DNA of 64,000 bases, taken from NCBI GenBank assembly GCA_024449915.1, contig JAMZAV010000094.1, positions 637,111-701,110 on the forward strand, given 5' to 3'. The position numbers and the translations under genes were made by a program. This DNA is from Sweltsa coloradensis (lineage: Eukaryota > Arthropoda > Insecta > Plecoptera > Chloroperlidae). Under the pieces are notes generated by a model that worked only from the letters and a program-made list of their open reading frames with translations, did no database searches and was not told where the DNA came from. This document shows, piece after piece, positions 55,481-64,000 of this stretch. Within the stretch, counting starts at the first letter, position 1; each line of letters starts with the position of its first letter.

Positions 55481-55850
55481 TAATGTAACAACTTTAAATT
55501 AGCCGCAGTTGTCATCAGCAGGTGAAAAGTTTTGTAGCCCAGCCCTTCAGGCGTGGTATTTATGTTCTCTTTGCTTTCCCAACTGTCAACCACCTCTCCA
55601 GTTGTCATTGGTTATTCTTATTTATCCTCATTGGGTTCCTAAAGTGGGTGATGACGCTGTTGTCTAATTGTGTGGTGTCGATTTTATTCAAGATTCCACA
55701 AAGCTGCATTGCATTAAGCTCGTGCAAATCTGTTGAATAGGGTTCTTACATTACTTGTTATTGTATTCAAAAGGACACCAACAGAATAAAGATTAGATTT
55801 TAACATAAAAAGAAAAAAAACTGGGCTATGCCAAAGATATTATTTTTGAG

Positions 55851-56216
55851 TAAGGCCTATACGCACAGTACTATAACGTAGGATTGCGCTAATATATACG
55901 GCTCATTCATGCAACAGGTTGGGCGGGAGTTTAACAATCAACATCATTTTCAAAATGAGCGGCTAGTCAATGCGGTCTTTCCTGCGAAGCCTGCCCGCTC
56001 ACGCTGACATAAACAGCAAGGTGTTTGAGTGTTGCCTATATGCACAGTATAAGTAGGACCTTGGCTAATATACGGCTCATCATGCAACAGTTTGGCATGG
56101 AGTTTCAACAATCAATCATTTTCAAAAGAGCTGCTTATTCAATGCGGGTCTTCATGCGAAGCCTGCACGCTGTCCGCTGACATATAACAGCAATGATGTG
56201 TGGGTGTTCACAGGTT
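55851..56216 (+). repeat. Two-copy tandem repeat of about 180 bp
   Basis: 'cctatacgcacagtactata', 'tacggctcattcatgcaaca', 'agtttaacaatcaa' and 'gcgaagcctgcccgct' at 55855-56034 recur in the same order at 56035-56216 with about 15 per cent differences. Function unknown. Confidence 0.75.
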
Positions 56217-56600
56217 GGAAACAGGGTTAATAGTGGGTTCCGCAGGGGTTCTAATATGGTCAGTTTTCTTTAGCCTTTTTACATCAGCAATTACCACCTA
56301 TCTAGCGCGTCTATGTAAAGCAATTCTTTTCGCAGATGATACTACTGTGATAATAACGGCACAGAGCATAGACAAGTAATTTACAAATTGGGAGTTATCT
56401 TAGAGAATTAGAAGAGGTTCAAGGGATAACAAATTGAAGCTAAACTGTTCAAAAACCCAATAATACCTACCAAGTTAGAGTGGTCAACATCACATTTAAC
56501 AGCAGAGCTAACAAATTATAAATTGATATAGGGATAGTGGAGGTAGCCAAATTCCTCAGGCAATAAACTGGATTTTAAACTAAAGTGGTCATCTCATATT
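56205..56600 (+). pseudogene. LINE reverse transcriptase fragment, heavily decayed
   Basis: Plus strand: a degraded motif B (GFRRGSNMVSFL for G-x-PQGS-x-LGP) is followed by AILFADDTTVIIT (motif C, catalytic FADD), then NKLKLNCSKTQ (motif D) and a broken K-x-LG-like thumb region. Several stops. It abuts the tandem repeat 55851-56216. Confidence 0.72.
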
Positions 56601-56604
56601 GAAG

Positions 56605-58900
56605 GACCTGGGCAAGAGACTAAGCTCTTCTGTTTCAAATGAAAGCCTTGTCCAACAAATGTAATTTGGATACAAGGAAAATAGTTTTTCATGCCAACAA
56701 TCAGTCTCTGATAAAATATGGGATATTTTTTTGGGGGCGGTGAACTCAACGTAGTGTAAGATTTTTTGCCTTCAAAAGAGAGCTTGCGTATATGCTCCAG
56801 TAGCTCTAGAGAATCATGCAGACAGGCTTTGTAAAAATGCAAATATATTAATGTGGCTGCCGCTGTATCTGCTTGAGGTTCTCATGTTTGTAAATAAATT
56901 CCAACTTATTTCAATTGAATTGCAATGTCCATAATATAAACACGAGAGGGAAGGAAAAATTGATACCAGGACAAGCCAAGATTGAAGCTGCTGGATAATG
57001 ATTCGTGAACATTGAATTAAGAGTAATAATAAATTGCATGAAGAGTTAAGGAAGGTTGGTTGTTACCAAAGTTCTAGGAAGAGTTTATAGGCTAGGATTA
57101 AGTCATTCCTTTTGGAAACACAGCTTTTATACAGTAGTGAATATTTTGAGACTTAGTATTGATATAGGGAATAGCTTAGCTAACTATAGTACCAGTACAT
57201 ATGTTGGTGAACCCAAATATCTCAATTTTAATTTTAATCTAATAGACTGAGTATTGTATCACATGAAAACTGTTTTAATTGACAAATTGCACTTTTTTTA
57301 TCAAATCGAATTGTAAATTTTTCATCGAGCAACCCCATTGTCTACTATAATACATTGTAAACTGTTGTAGGTACCAATGTCCGTTTTATCGAATAAAACT
57401 TTTGAAAAATACTGAAAAATTGCCATGTAAATAAATATTAACAATGTACAGTTTCCTCATGACAACTTCAAAAAAAAACTGCAATGTCATATATGACGTG
57501 CATATGAGTGAACACTGTAGAAGGCTACTAAATAAATTAAATAAAGAGTAACTCGAGTCGACGACAGAGCGCATTGTAAGCTGGACCGTGCTTCAGTCCC
57601 GCCCGTACGCCCAGAGAGTAGTGCCCATGCCTACGAGTGTGAGTGCTAGAGAGATGGCTGCGGCGACATATATCAAGCAGTGTATGGGCCGGCATGCCCG
57701 CGAACTAGGTGCGCGGTCGATCCACCAAACTCGCCACACAAGCTGAACGCCAGCCAGTAATGCGATGCGATCAGTTTCACCCGATTAACGAAATTGTCTC
57801 CCGAAGCATTGGATTATTCCTGGGCTTATTTTCTTTCTGTCCCAGGCTTATCTTGCAACGACAGCTCAGAGCGCAGTTGCTAGTAGTGAAAGATTTTTTC
57901 ACATACGTGCGGCTTGCCCCTGCAGTGGACTGCGCGTAGGCTAGGCCTACGTACGTAGAGTTACACTGCCTTTTCAGGTCATGAGAATGAAGATAATTGC
58001 CTTATACAAACGCGATTTTTCATTTGTGTACGATTATTGCAAAAGTCAGAGGACGGACGGAAACCTAGTCAGTCGGTAGGCCTTCTTAGGCCTAATTTAA
58101 TCAGCAGGTCTTCAAACCAAACATGTAGTAGGAAAAAGCGTTTCCACATAATCGGGACGTAAATGGATCCGGGTACCCGGGTAATTTGAGTGCTGGATGG
58201 AAACTGGCTCCGAATTTTACTACCCGATGACATTCCTTAGTCTGAAAACTGGGGTTTGTTGTCTTGGTTTCCAGTGTACAGGTACAGTAGACCTTTTATT
58301 AGGGACTTAGCACTTGACATGGAGGACGCCAGACTTGTACTGAAGGGGGACCAGAAGAAGACGTTGAAGAATCCTTCACCTTTTTCGTACCTCCACATCC
58401 CCCCCAGTCCCCCCAAATGGCACAGCAACTGAAAAATAATTGCAGACAGAACTAGAGTTGTAAGACCTTGTGTGATTGTGATTTTAGGCCTATGTGGAAG
58501 CAATAGAGCTAGTTTCCCCTTCACTCGAACAAGAGTTTAGAACGGGTGCTGCTGATTGCATAAACATGCTCATCGCCTGTGATTGACAAAGAGAAAAAAG
58601 AGGTGCTTAGGCAGCGAAAGGTCATATTAATCCAGCAGCCGTGAGGTTAGTGTGGCGAAGTGTTCCAGCGGAACTGAACCTGCATATTCGGAAAACACAA
58701 CCTAAACGTGAGAACAGACTCGGCCCTGAAGCCGCAACGATGCGCACGTATGGACGAGCCAGAGTGGTTCGTTGGTATCATAGGGCCTATGTCAGAAAGC
58801 ATTCATTTACATAGTATTTGGCTGTAGAAATCTGCTGTGTTTTGTTACAGATACAATTCAATCGTTCAACCCGAGTACAGTACACCCAACAGGTCGTTTA
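56605..58900. other. Unassigned sequence
   Basis: Mostly AT-rich. 57540-57960 is GC-richer with an ORF of 76 codons (57709-57939) that shows no known domain and could be a repeat or a CpG-rich 5' region of the downstream plus-strand gene (speculative). 58650-58815 is open on plus with an Arg-rich translation (LGPEAATMRTYGRARVV) but lacks clear splice sites. Confidence 0.35.
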
Positions 58901-59143
58901 ACCCAAAAATCTGAGGGCAATGGCGGGGCCGAGGCAGAGGATATAGGGAGGATTTGTCAAATCGAGGGCACTCCAGGCAGCAGACCGTCTATCAACAGGT
59001 TAGCTCGATGAAAATTAACTGGGCCAGCAATTTTCATTTTTCCATTTATAGGATGTAACCTATTTGTTTTTTTAGCGCTAATTTTGAACAAAAATATAAT
59101 TTTGGCATGTAGTTGTTCTCTGGAAAGGTTGGGAATGCTTCAT

Positions 59144-59286
59144 CTCGTTGTACACAGAAACGGGCGCCGGATTCATGCGAGGGGGGAGAGGAGCAGACAG
59201 GGTTACGAGGGGCTACCAGCAGCCCAACAAGATACCCATCAACCCCACTTCCGAGGGAATCGTGCCACCACAGCCTGGGGATGCAG
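59144..59286 (+). CDS. Candidate Arg/Gly-rich exon (weak)
   Basis: Plus strand: after acceptor-like 'ctcgttgtacacag' (possible exon start 59158) a frame reads TGAGFMRGGRGADRV, then TRGYQQPNKIPINPTSEGIV and PPQPGDAG up to a donor-like gtatat at about 59287. RGG-type sequence followed by Q/P-rich sequence fits an RNA-binding protein and the Q-rich exons downstream. A possible preceding exon (about 58921-58999) reads WRGRGRGYREDLSNRG and ends CAG|gttagc, but the phases do not join simply. It may be alternative exons of the same gene or chance. Confidence 0.35.
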
Positions 59287-59299
59287 GTATATACTCCTC

Positions 59300-61252
59300 T
59301 TAGTTAGTGGCTGCCTATTTTGTACATTAGTCTGAAATTTTACCATTTATAATGGTCTAGTTCAGGTTTGTTTCGGCTGCCTGTCTAGGCTACTATATTT
59401 ATGTGCAAATGGGTCAACTCTTAGGTTTATTTTAAAATTAAAAGATCGGCAACCCGCACGAAATAGTTGTCATGTCCTAGATATTGTGTGAAAAATCTCT
59501 CAATCCTGATATGGTGGAAATGAGCAAAAAGTATCAAACTTGTAAAATAAGTTATTATTTACTACAAATTCAGACCTTAAAAGAAGTCCGACAAGTTCGA
59601 ATTGTAGTAAATAATAACAATTACAACCTACAGGGAGTGTTTCCGACTAACAAATCGAGAAATTGTAAAAATAAAGTAAGAAGTGAACTTACATAAGGGA
59701 TCAGTGAAAAATAAGGCGCATTTATTTTGTAAAGTAAATACTTGTGTGCTTAGGAATTTTTAAAAATAGTAAATGAGCAAATCTCCCTTAAGACTGAGCT
59801 AAAAAGGAAGAGCATTCATTCACTACAGTAAATGTAGTATAAGCTGTTGTTAAGCGTGCTTTTTCAAATGGATGCTGAGAATAAGGACTCTACTAAGTTC
59901 GCTCCACATCCACAGGCTGGCACGGGCTTTCCATATTAGTTAGTAGTACCGTTGTAACACAGGACTTTTTCTAGTTTTAAGATACGCTGTTAGTTGTTAC
60001 ACAGTAAATCCTTACGTAATTTCAGTTGAAATGGACATATCAAATACAAATTAATATTAACAAATCAATATTAATCAAATAAAAAAAAAGTTCACCAAAA
60101 AACAATCTCTAATTAAAAGCTTTTAATAGGTACTCAAGGGAGGAAATCACTGAAATTTCGATAATCCTTTAAGTTCTCATGCAAATGTGTCTGAAAATTT
60201 ACTAAATTCCTCATTAGTACCTGGGGGAAAAAAATGAAAATGATCATGAGTACGTTGAAAAGTCTTCACGCAATTATTGTCGTGCAAAGAAGCTATGGAA
60301 TTATCCAATATTAGTAATTATCAAGTAGGCTATATAATATTAAAGATGTGGGCTAATTTAAAAGGTATAAAGTGTTTGAGCTGGTAGTGTGTAATGATTT
60401 GAAAAAATATAGTAAATTAAAAATAAATCAAATACAATTACTATAAACAAAGTCAGTCATAGGCCCTATAATATGAAAAGAATTGAAAAATTATGTTCGG
60501 AAAAATAAAACAAACAGAAAAAAATGGTTGATAAATGATAACTTCAAAGTTAAAATAAAAAAATAACCAATCCATACATGCGTGAAAAAAATCAAGTCAA
60601 TTCGTCTATAAAAAACACGTTATGCCGTATCTCCCATCGGAATACGTCGTCGAAAACGGCATCTAAAGCTTTTTATGAGGTATGAAATGACCGATTTACA
60701 AGCTAGAAATCACCTGCTCCATATTTTGATTTTTGATTTTTTCTTATTTTTCTATCCTGCTTTTTTTTAAATTTATGTCATGTTAGTTTTGGAGACTTTT
60801 TTAAATCATAAGAATACCGTATTGTCCTGAATATAAGCCTACCCTTTTTTCATTATTTTAAATGTCAAAAGTCCCTTACCAGCTTATATATGCAATGCAT
60901 GCTTGCTTATATATGCAATGCATGCTTGCTTATGCATATGCTTTTTATATTTCAACAAGAAAAGTTAGGGGGTCGGCTTATATTCAGGTTCGGTCTATAT
61001 TATCATACGGCAAGCCGCACCAAAATATAACGCTGGGGTGTAGGCCTGATACGTAGATATAATTATACTGTAGTAATAATGAACAACCGTTGTTCTCCGA
61101 TTTTCTAATCAATTTTCAAGAAATATTTAAATCTATTAAAATAAAATATCTTTTCCACTTTTTCCCAAATTTTCAGTGATGATTCTACTGCCTTTTAATA
61201 CTAATCTTAAATTAAGCTTTAATACACTTGGCCAAAATTCCACAATAATATT
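59300..61252. other. AT-rich, probably intronic; nothing else recognised
   Basis: If the candidate exon at 59144 belongs with the Q-rich exons, this lies in their intron. Only simple features are seen: 'tatatatgcaatgcatgctt' repeated twice at 60884-60930, and A/T-rich runs. Confidence 0.4.
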
Positions 61253-61403
61253 ATGATTGGAGAAGGGTTGACAGGTTGGGAAAGCATAGAGAACATAAAG
61301 AACATAAAGAACATAAAACCCAGCCTGAAGGGCTGGGGGCAACAAAACTTTTCACCTGCTGATGACAACAACTGCAGCTAATGTAAAGTTGTTTGTTACC
61401 TTA

Positions 61404-61445
61404 ATCCACGACGCGTTTCGCCCTTCTGGGACTCATCAGGCGGAT
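61404..61445 (-). ncRNA. Hammerhead ribozyme, minimal type I (best preserved)
   Basis: Minus strand, 42 nt: ATCCGC | CTGATGA | GTCC-loop CAGAA-GGGC | GAAAC GCGTC | GTGGAT. Stem I pairs at all six positions (one G-U). Stem II has four pairs (one G-U) with a pentaloop. Stem III is the self-complementary ACGCGT. C17 is at 61410 and cleavage is expected after it. All catalytic core residues of the hammerhead family are present. Confidence 0.85.
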
Positions 61446-61589
61446 GGTGGTCACTAAAAATCAGCTAACTTCATGCAAACAAAACTCACAACACATAACC
61501 AAACCTGTGGTAGGGCCATGCAAGAAGTAAATTCTGCATGCATGTTGTCATCATCAGCAAGGTTACTTCACACATCATTCATACTGGGG

Positions 61590-61912
61590 CACACAGTCAG
61601 CACAGACAGTAAGGGGGCTTCCCTCCCAACTCTGGTGCTCGAGAGACAAGAAATCCATGACTTACCCTGGATTTGAACCAGGACCATTGGCAACAAGAGA
61701 AAAGCTGCCCCTCCTGCTGTTGCTGGGCAAAGGTGCCTCTTCATTTATTCTAAGAGAAAAGGTTAGTGATAGGAAGGGTGGAAAGTCACAACACAGCACA
61801 ACCAGTGAGGGGGCTTCCCTCCTAGACTCTGGTGCTTGGGCGACAAAACAACCATGTCTTAACCTGGATTTGAAACAAGACCCGGGGCAACGAGAGAGGC
61901 TGCCCTATTAAT
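61590..61912 (-). repeat. Two direct copies of a tRNA-related segment (about 205-bp period)
   Basis: 'agggggcttccctcc', 'ctctggtgct' and 'cctggatttgaa' occur at 61612-61674 and 61815-61872 in the same order. On the minus strand 'ggttcaaatccagg' is a good T-arm/B-box. Probably a tRNA-derived SINE duplicated in tandem; no full tRNA can be folded. Confidence 0.5.
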
Positions 61913-62200
61913 TGTGACTGGGATTCGAAAACAAAAGGAAACAATACTACAAATTGCAAGCTCTTGGCTATAGCACAGGCACACATGCTATACTAGCTCT
62001 TGGCTGCAGGTGGAGAGGTTGAAGGAAAAGATGAGTAGGGTCTAACAGGTTCATCACCTGCTAGGCTCCCCCAGCAGGACAAGGAGTCACACTTGTAAGG
62101 AACAAGGAAACACGGACCCACCAGAGGGTGTAGAGTAGGCTCGCCCATCTCGACCCCATAGGTGAAGAAAGATAGAAATTGAAAGAGGTGTCAAAAGACT

Positions 62201-62245
62201 GGTTTGTTACAAGTCCAAGAAGGACGAAACGCGTCGTGGATTAAG
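62201..62245 (+). ncRNA. Hammerhead remnant with destroyed core (right arm of pair 2)
   Basis: Stem II (GTCC...GGAC), GAAAC, ACGCGTC and GTGGAT are intact. The CTGATGA box is replaced by 'gttacaa', so catalysis should be lost. The left arm of the same pair is intact. Confidence 0.7.
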
Positions 62246-62674
62246 GTAACAAACAACTTTACATTAGCTGCAGTTGTCATCAGCAGGTGAAAAGTTTTGT
62301 TGCCTCCAGCCCTTCAGGCTGGGTTTTATGTTCTTTATGTTCTCTATGCTTTCCCAACCTGTCAACCCTTCTCCAATCATACTTAACTAGCCGATTGGCC
62401 TTTTCCTAATTGTAACAATAATATGGTGATAGATTGATAAAAAAAATGGTTTTAACTTGCTAATAACAGCATTTAAGCAATTAAACGCTATCCCACCCAA
62501 AATTACATTAGTCTTTACTCATTAGTCATTAGTCATTACTGTATCATCCAAGATTTTAAGTTGATCACTAAGCCTAATAATAGACCTATACAATGAATAC
62601 GTAATCCTAACAATTTTATAATTTTGACAATATCTCAGCTTTTCCAATTGGTGTCATTTGCATTTGTTTTCCAG

Positions 62675-62997
62675 CTCGTCTAGTTTGGGACCACAATTGT
62701 GTGCCTCCTATTGTAAACCAGCAAGCTGCTCTGTCTGCTCACCAAACGGACCAGCATTCCTACAATGTGTTTCAAACTGCTGTACAACCTTCCATTCAAC
62801 AAGGGATGGTACACCAACAACCCTCATTCCATCATCAACAACAAGCATTACTGCAACAACAGCAGCAGCAAAATCAATTATTGCTACAACAACAGGTGCA
62901 ACAACAGCAACAGCAACAACAACAAAACTATCAGCAGCAGCAGCAGCAACAACAACATTTTACCAATCAACAACAGAACTTCTATCAAGAACAACAT
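62675..62997 (+). CDS. Polyglutamine-rich protein, internal exon (gene not identified)
   Basis: A 323-bp exon between acceptor 'catttgttttccag' and donor gtaagt. The frame (two bases carried from the previous exon) reads RLVWDHNCVPPIVNQQAALS, then HQTDQHSYNVFQTAVQ, then a Gln-rich run built of mixed CAA/CAG codons with Leu, His and Asn interruptions, ending NFYQEQH in phase 0. Mixed CAA/CAG codons and continuation of the frame into the next exon support real coding. There is no recognisable folded domain. Q-rich tracts occur in many transcription and RNA-binding proteins, so no function is assigned. Confidence 0.75.
62850..62962 (+). repeat. CAA/CAG trinucleotide-rich tract (polyQ coding)
   Basis: Irregular CAA and CAG triplets in the exon's reading frame, with other codons interspersed. 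The mixture makes pure repeat expansion less likely. Confidence 0.9.
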
Positions 62998-63905
62998 GTA
63001 AGTTGCTAGCAGCTAGAATACATTTCAACCTTCAGTTCTACGCCTTTTTAAAGTAGAAAAACGCAAAATCTTATAGGAGCGCATTCGACTGGCATGCACT
63101 AAGTGCATTTTCAGTTTGCGAGCGCTTGTCCAGCACTATATGCGCACCGCACTCAGTGCCAGCCAGCCGAATACGGCATAAATCTTGCCCCTATAAAAAA
63201 GTTTTATTGTGTGCCTCTTTGGTCTTGTCATTCGTTAGAGGCTCTGCTTCCAATGCAGAAGGTCCAGAGTTTGATTTCCCACTTTAGACAGAAGTTTTTT
63301 AACTTCTGATGTCTGATGTTCCGAATCAGTCTTGTTGATTCTTGTAGAATCTTGTCCAGCTTGATTGATCGGTGTTTCCTACTTAAATATGCCACTCATA
63401 AGTTTGCTCGTCGATAGTGTCAGCGCTTACAGGGTTGGCTAGGTCTGCTTAAAATTTAATGTCTCCCACTGAAAATCAGTTATGTCAGTTAGCCGTACAA
63501 TTAAAAAGTTTTTTCTTGGGAATCTATTCCGAATTCCCTACACTGTTAAAAAACATAGGGGTAGGTCCTAACATTGTTCAAAATAATTTGTTGTTTATTT
63601 ATAGTATTGTATTGTAAATAAAATATGTTTCTTGTACATTTTTATTTGATTTTTCTTTGATTTTATCTTTTTTCTTGAAATGATTCCGAATAATGGGTGG
63701 TCGTGTTATATTCGAGATCGTGATATATTCGGTCCAATACGGTATTATACATTTCAGAATTATAAACCTCGGGCTGAGCTGAGAATGGACCATGGACCTT
63801 CTGCATTAGAAGTCGAAACAACTCAAAAGTCTGTACTAACTACTAGCAAGCCACACAAAAAGTTAATAATAAACTAGTCCTACACATTGTTGTATTGGTT
63901 CTAGG
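62998..63905 (+). other. Intron of the Q-rich gene
   Basis: A 908-bp GT-AG intron from gtaagt at 62998 to 'ttgtattggttctag' at 63905. Bases 63205-63290 include 'tctgcttccaatgcaga', a 5-bp stem with a 7-nt tRNA-like anticodon loop. The flanking arms are weak, so it is at best a tRNA-derived relic. Confidence 0.7.
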
Positions 63906-64000
63906 TGGCACCTGCAGCCCATCCACCTAGTCCATGGCTAGCACAACAGCCGCCATCGAATGTGTTTGCTGACGTTCCACAGAAACTCAGCCAGCCAACA
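63906..64000 (+). CDS. Q-rich protein, next exon (runs off the window)
   Basis: After the acceptor the frame (phase 0, matching the previous exon) reads VAPAAHPPSPWLAQQPPSNV then FADVPQKLSQPT to the window end. Pro/Ala/Gln-rich, open throughout, same composition as the preceding exon. No known family recognised. Confidence 0.75.

Larger units (their letters stand above)
55118..55612. mobile_element. Penelope-type inverted pair 1 with hammerhead ribozymes
   Basis: The left arm 55118-55280 and right arm 55434-55612 are inverted copies: 'gacagttgg(g)aaagcaaaga', 'acaaaacttttcacctgctg' and 'acgcgtttcgtc' on the left, the complement on the right. The centre is 55281-55433. Each arm ends with a hammerhead directed outward. 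The same arm family recurs at 61253-62380. Minimal type I hammerheads are documented in the terminal repeats of Penelope-like retroelements. There is no RT ORF here, so this copy is non-autonomous. Confidence 0.7.
61253..62380. mobile_element. Penelope-type inverted pair 2 with hammerhead ribozyme
   Basis: The left arm 61253-61445 and right arm 62213-62380 are close inverted copies ('atgattggagaagggttgac', 'agcctgaagggctgg', 'acttttcacctgctgatgac'). They are about 95 per cent alike by eye, much better conserved than the hammerhead core on the right. The centre (61446-62212) contains two direct copies of a tRNA-related segment. The arms match pair 1. It lies in the presumed intron of the Q-rich gene. 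Confidence 0.72.

Noticed and set aside
62658..63056. Ala/Thr-rich and Asn/Ser-rich open frames in the polyQ region
   Set aside because: They are shifted readings of the CAA/CAG tract; only the Gln frame continues through the splice junction into 63906.
63205..63290. tRNA gene (anticodon loop TTCCAAT)
   Set aside because: The anticodon arm is good but the D- and T-arms and acceptor stem are poor; at most a SINE relic.

Overview
This window is animal genomic DNA, very probably from a marine invertebrate deuterostome such as an echinoderm. It is AT-rich and has GT-AG introns, LINE remnants, MITEs and foldback elements. No bacterial, plasmid or viral operon is visible. The GGCCTA/TAGGCCTA word is scattered throughout and is locally concatenated. 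The echinoderm placement is an inference from repeat style (foldback elements resembling sea-urchin TU elements) and is not proven.

Only two host genes can be supported, one at each edge. At the left edge, on the minus strand, are two consecutive exons of a DDX19/DBP5-type DEAD-box RNA helicase (4459-4655 and 2587-2679). They have consensus splice sites, compatible phases and the Q-motif GFNAPSKIQ; the helicase core lies beyond base 1. At the right edge, on the plus strand, are two in-frame exons (62675-62997 and 63906 to the end) of an unrecognised polyglutamine-rich protein. A weak arginine/glycine-rich exon candidate lies upstream near 59144-59286.

Almost everything else is transposable elements, often nested. 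(1) Rolling-circle Helitron2/helentron-like non-autonomous elements (families A-E here) begin TTGGATGAGCG or similar. They carry a subterminal inverted copy of that end, then a short AACGC...GCGTT hairpin, and finish in CTAG before a host T. Two insertions can be checked against their own empty sites inside this window, and both show A^T insertion with no target duplication. (2) 23303-30346 is a nest of at least four levels: a foldback element of 325-bp units contains a family A element, which contains a second foldback element of 170-bp units, which contains a family B element. (3) 35490-41279 is a 5.8-kb TTAA-flanked (Kolobok/T2-like) element with a decayed ORF. It also contains a CAAGATCTTG-array element that itself contains Helitron2-like copies. 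(4) Two Penelope-type inverted pairs carry hammerhead ribozymes (55118-55612 and 61253-62380). A 260-bp perfect inverted repeat at 8265-8808 carries a hammerhead-like variant on each arm. (5) There are non-LTR retrotransposon fragments, Harbinger-like MITEs with TTA duplications, an element with a 9-bp target duplication, and a 5S-rRNA-derived sequence.

Layout: 1-446 family D repeat; 2587-4655 DDX19 exons; 4729-9165 LINE ends, A1 and the giant palindrome; 12445-17233 hairpin and Helitron2 cluster; 17871-19766 Harbinger MITEs; 20946-22985 Helitron2 and a split LINE; 22986-31984 the nest and two more A elements; 32100-33735 LINE; 34324-41283 MITEs and the TTAA element; 42839-50055 assorted DNA elements and LINE ends; 53994-56600 5S-derived sequence, hammerhead pair and LINE; 59144-64000 Q-rich gene with the second hammerhead pair in an intron. 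All family names are from reading alone, with no database search.
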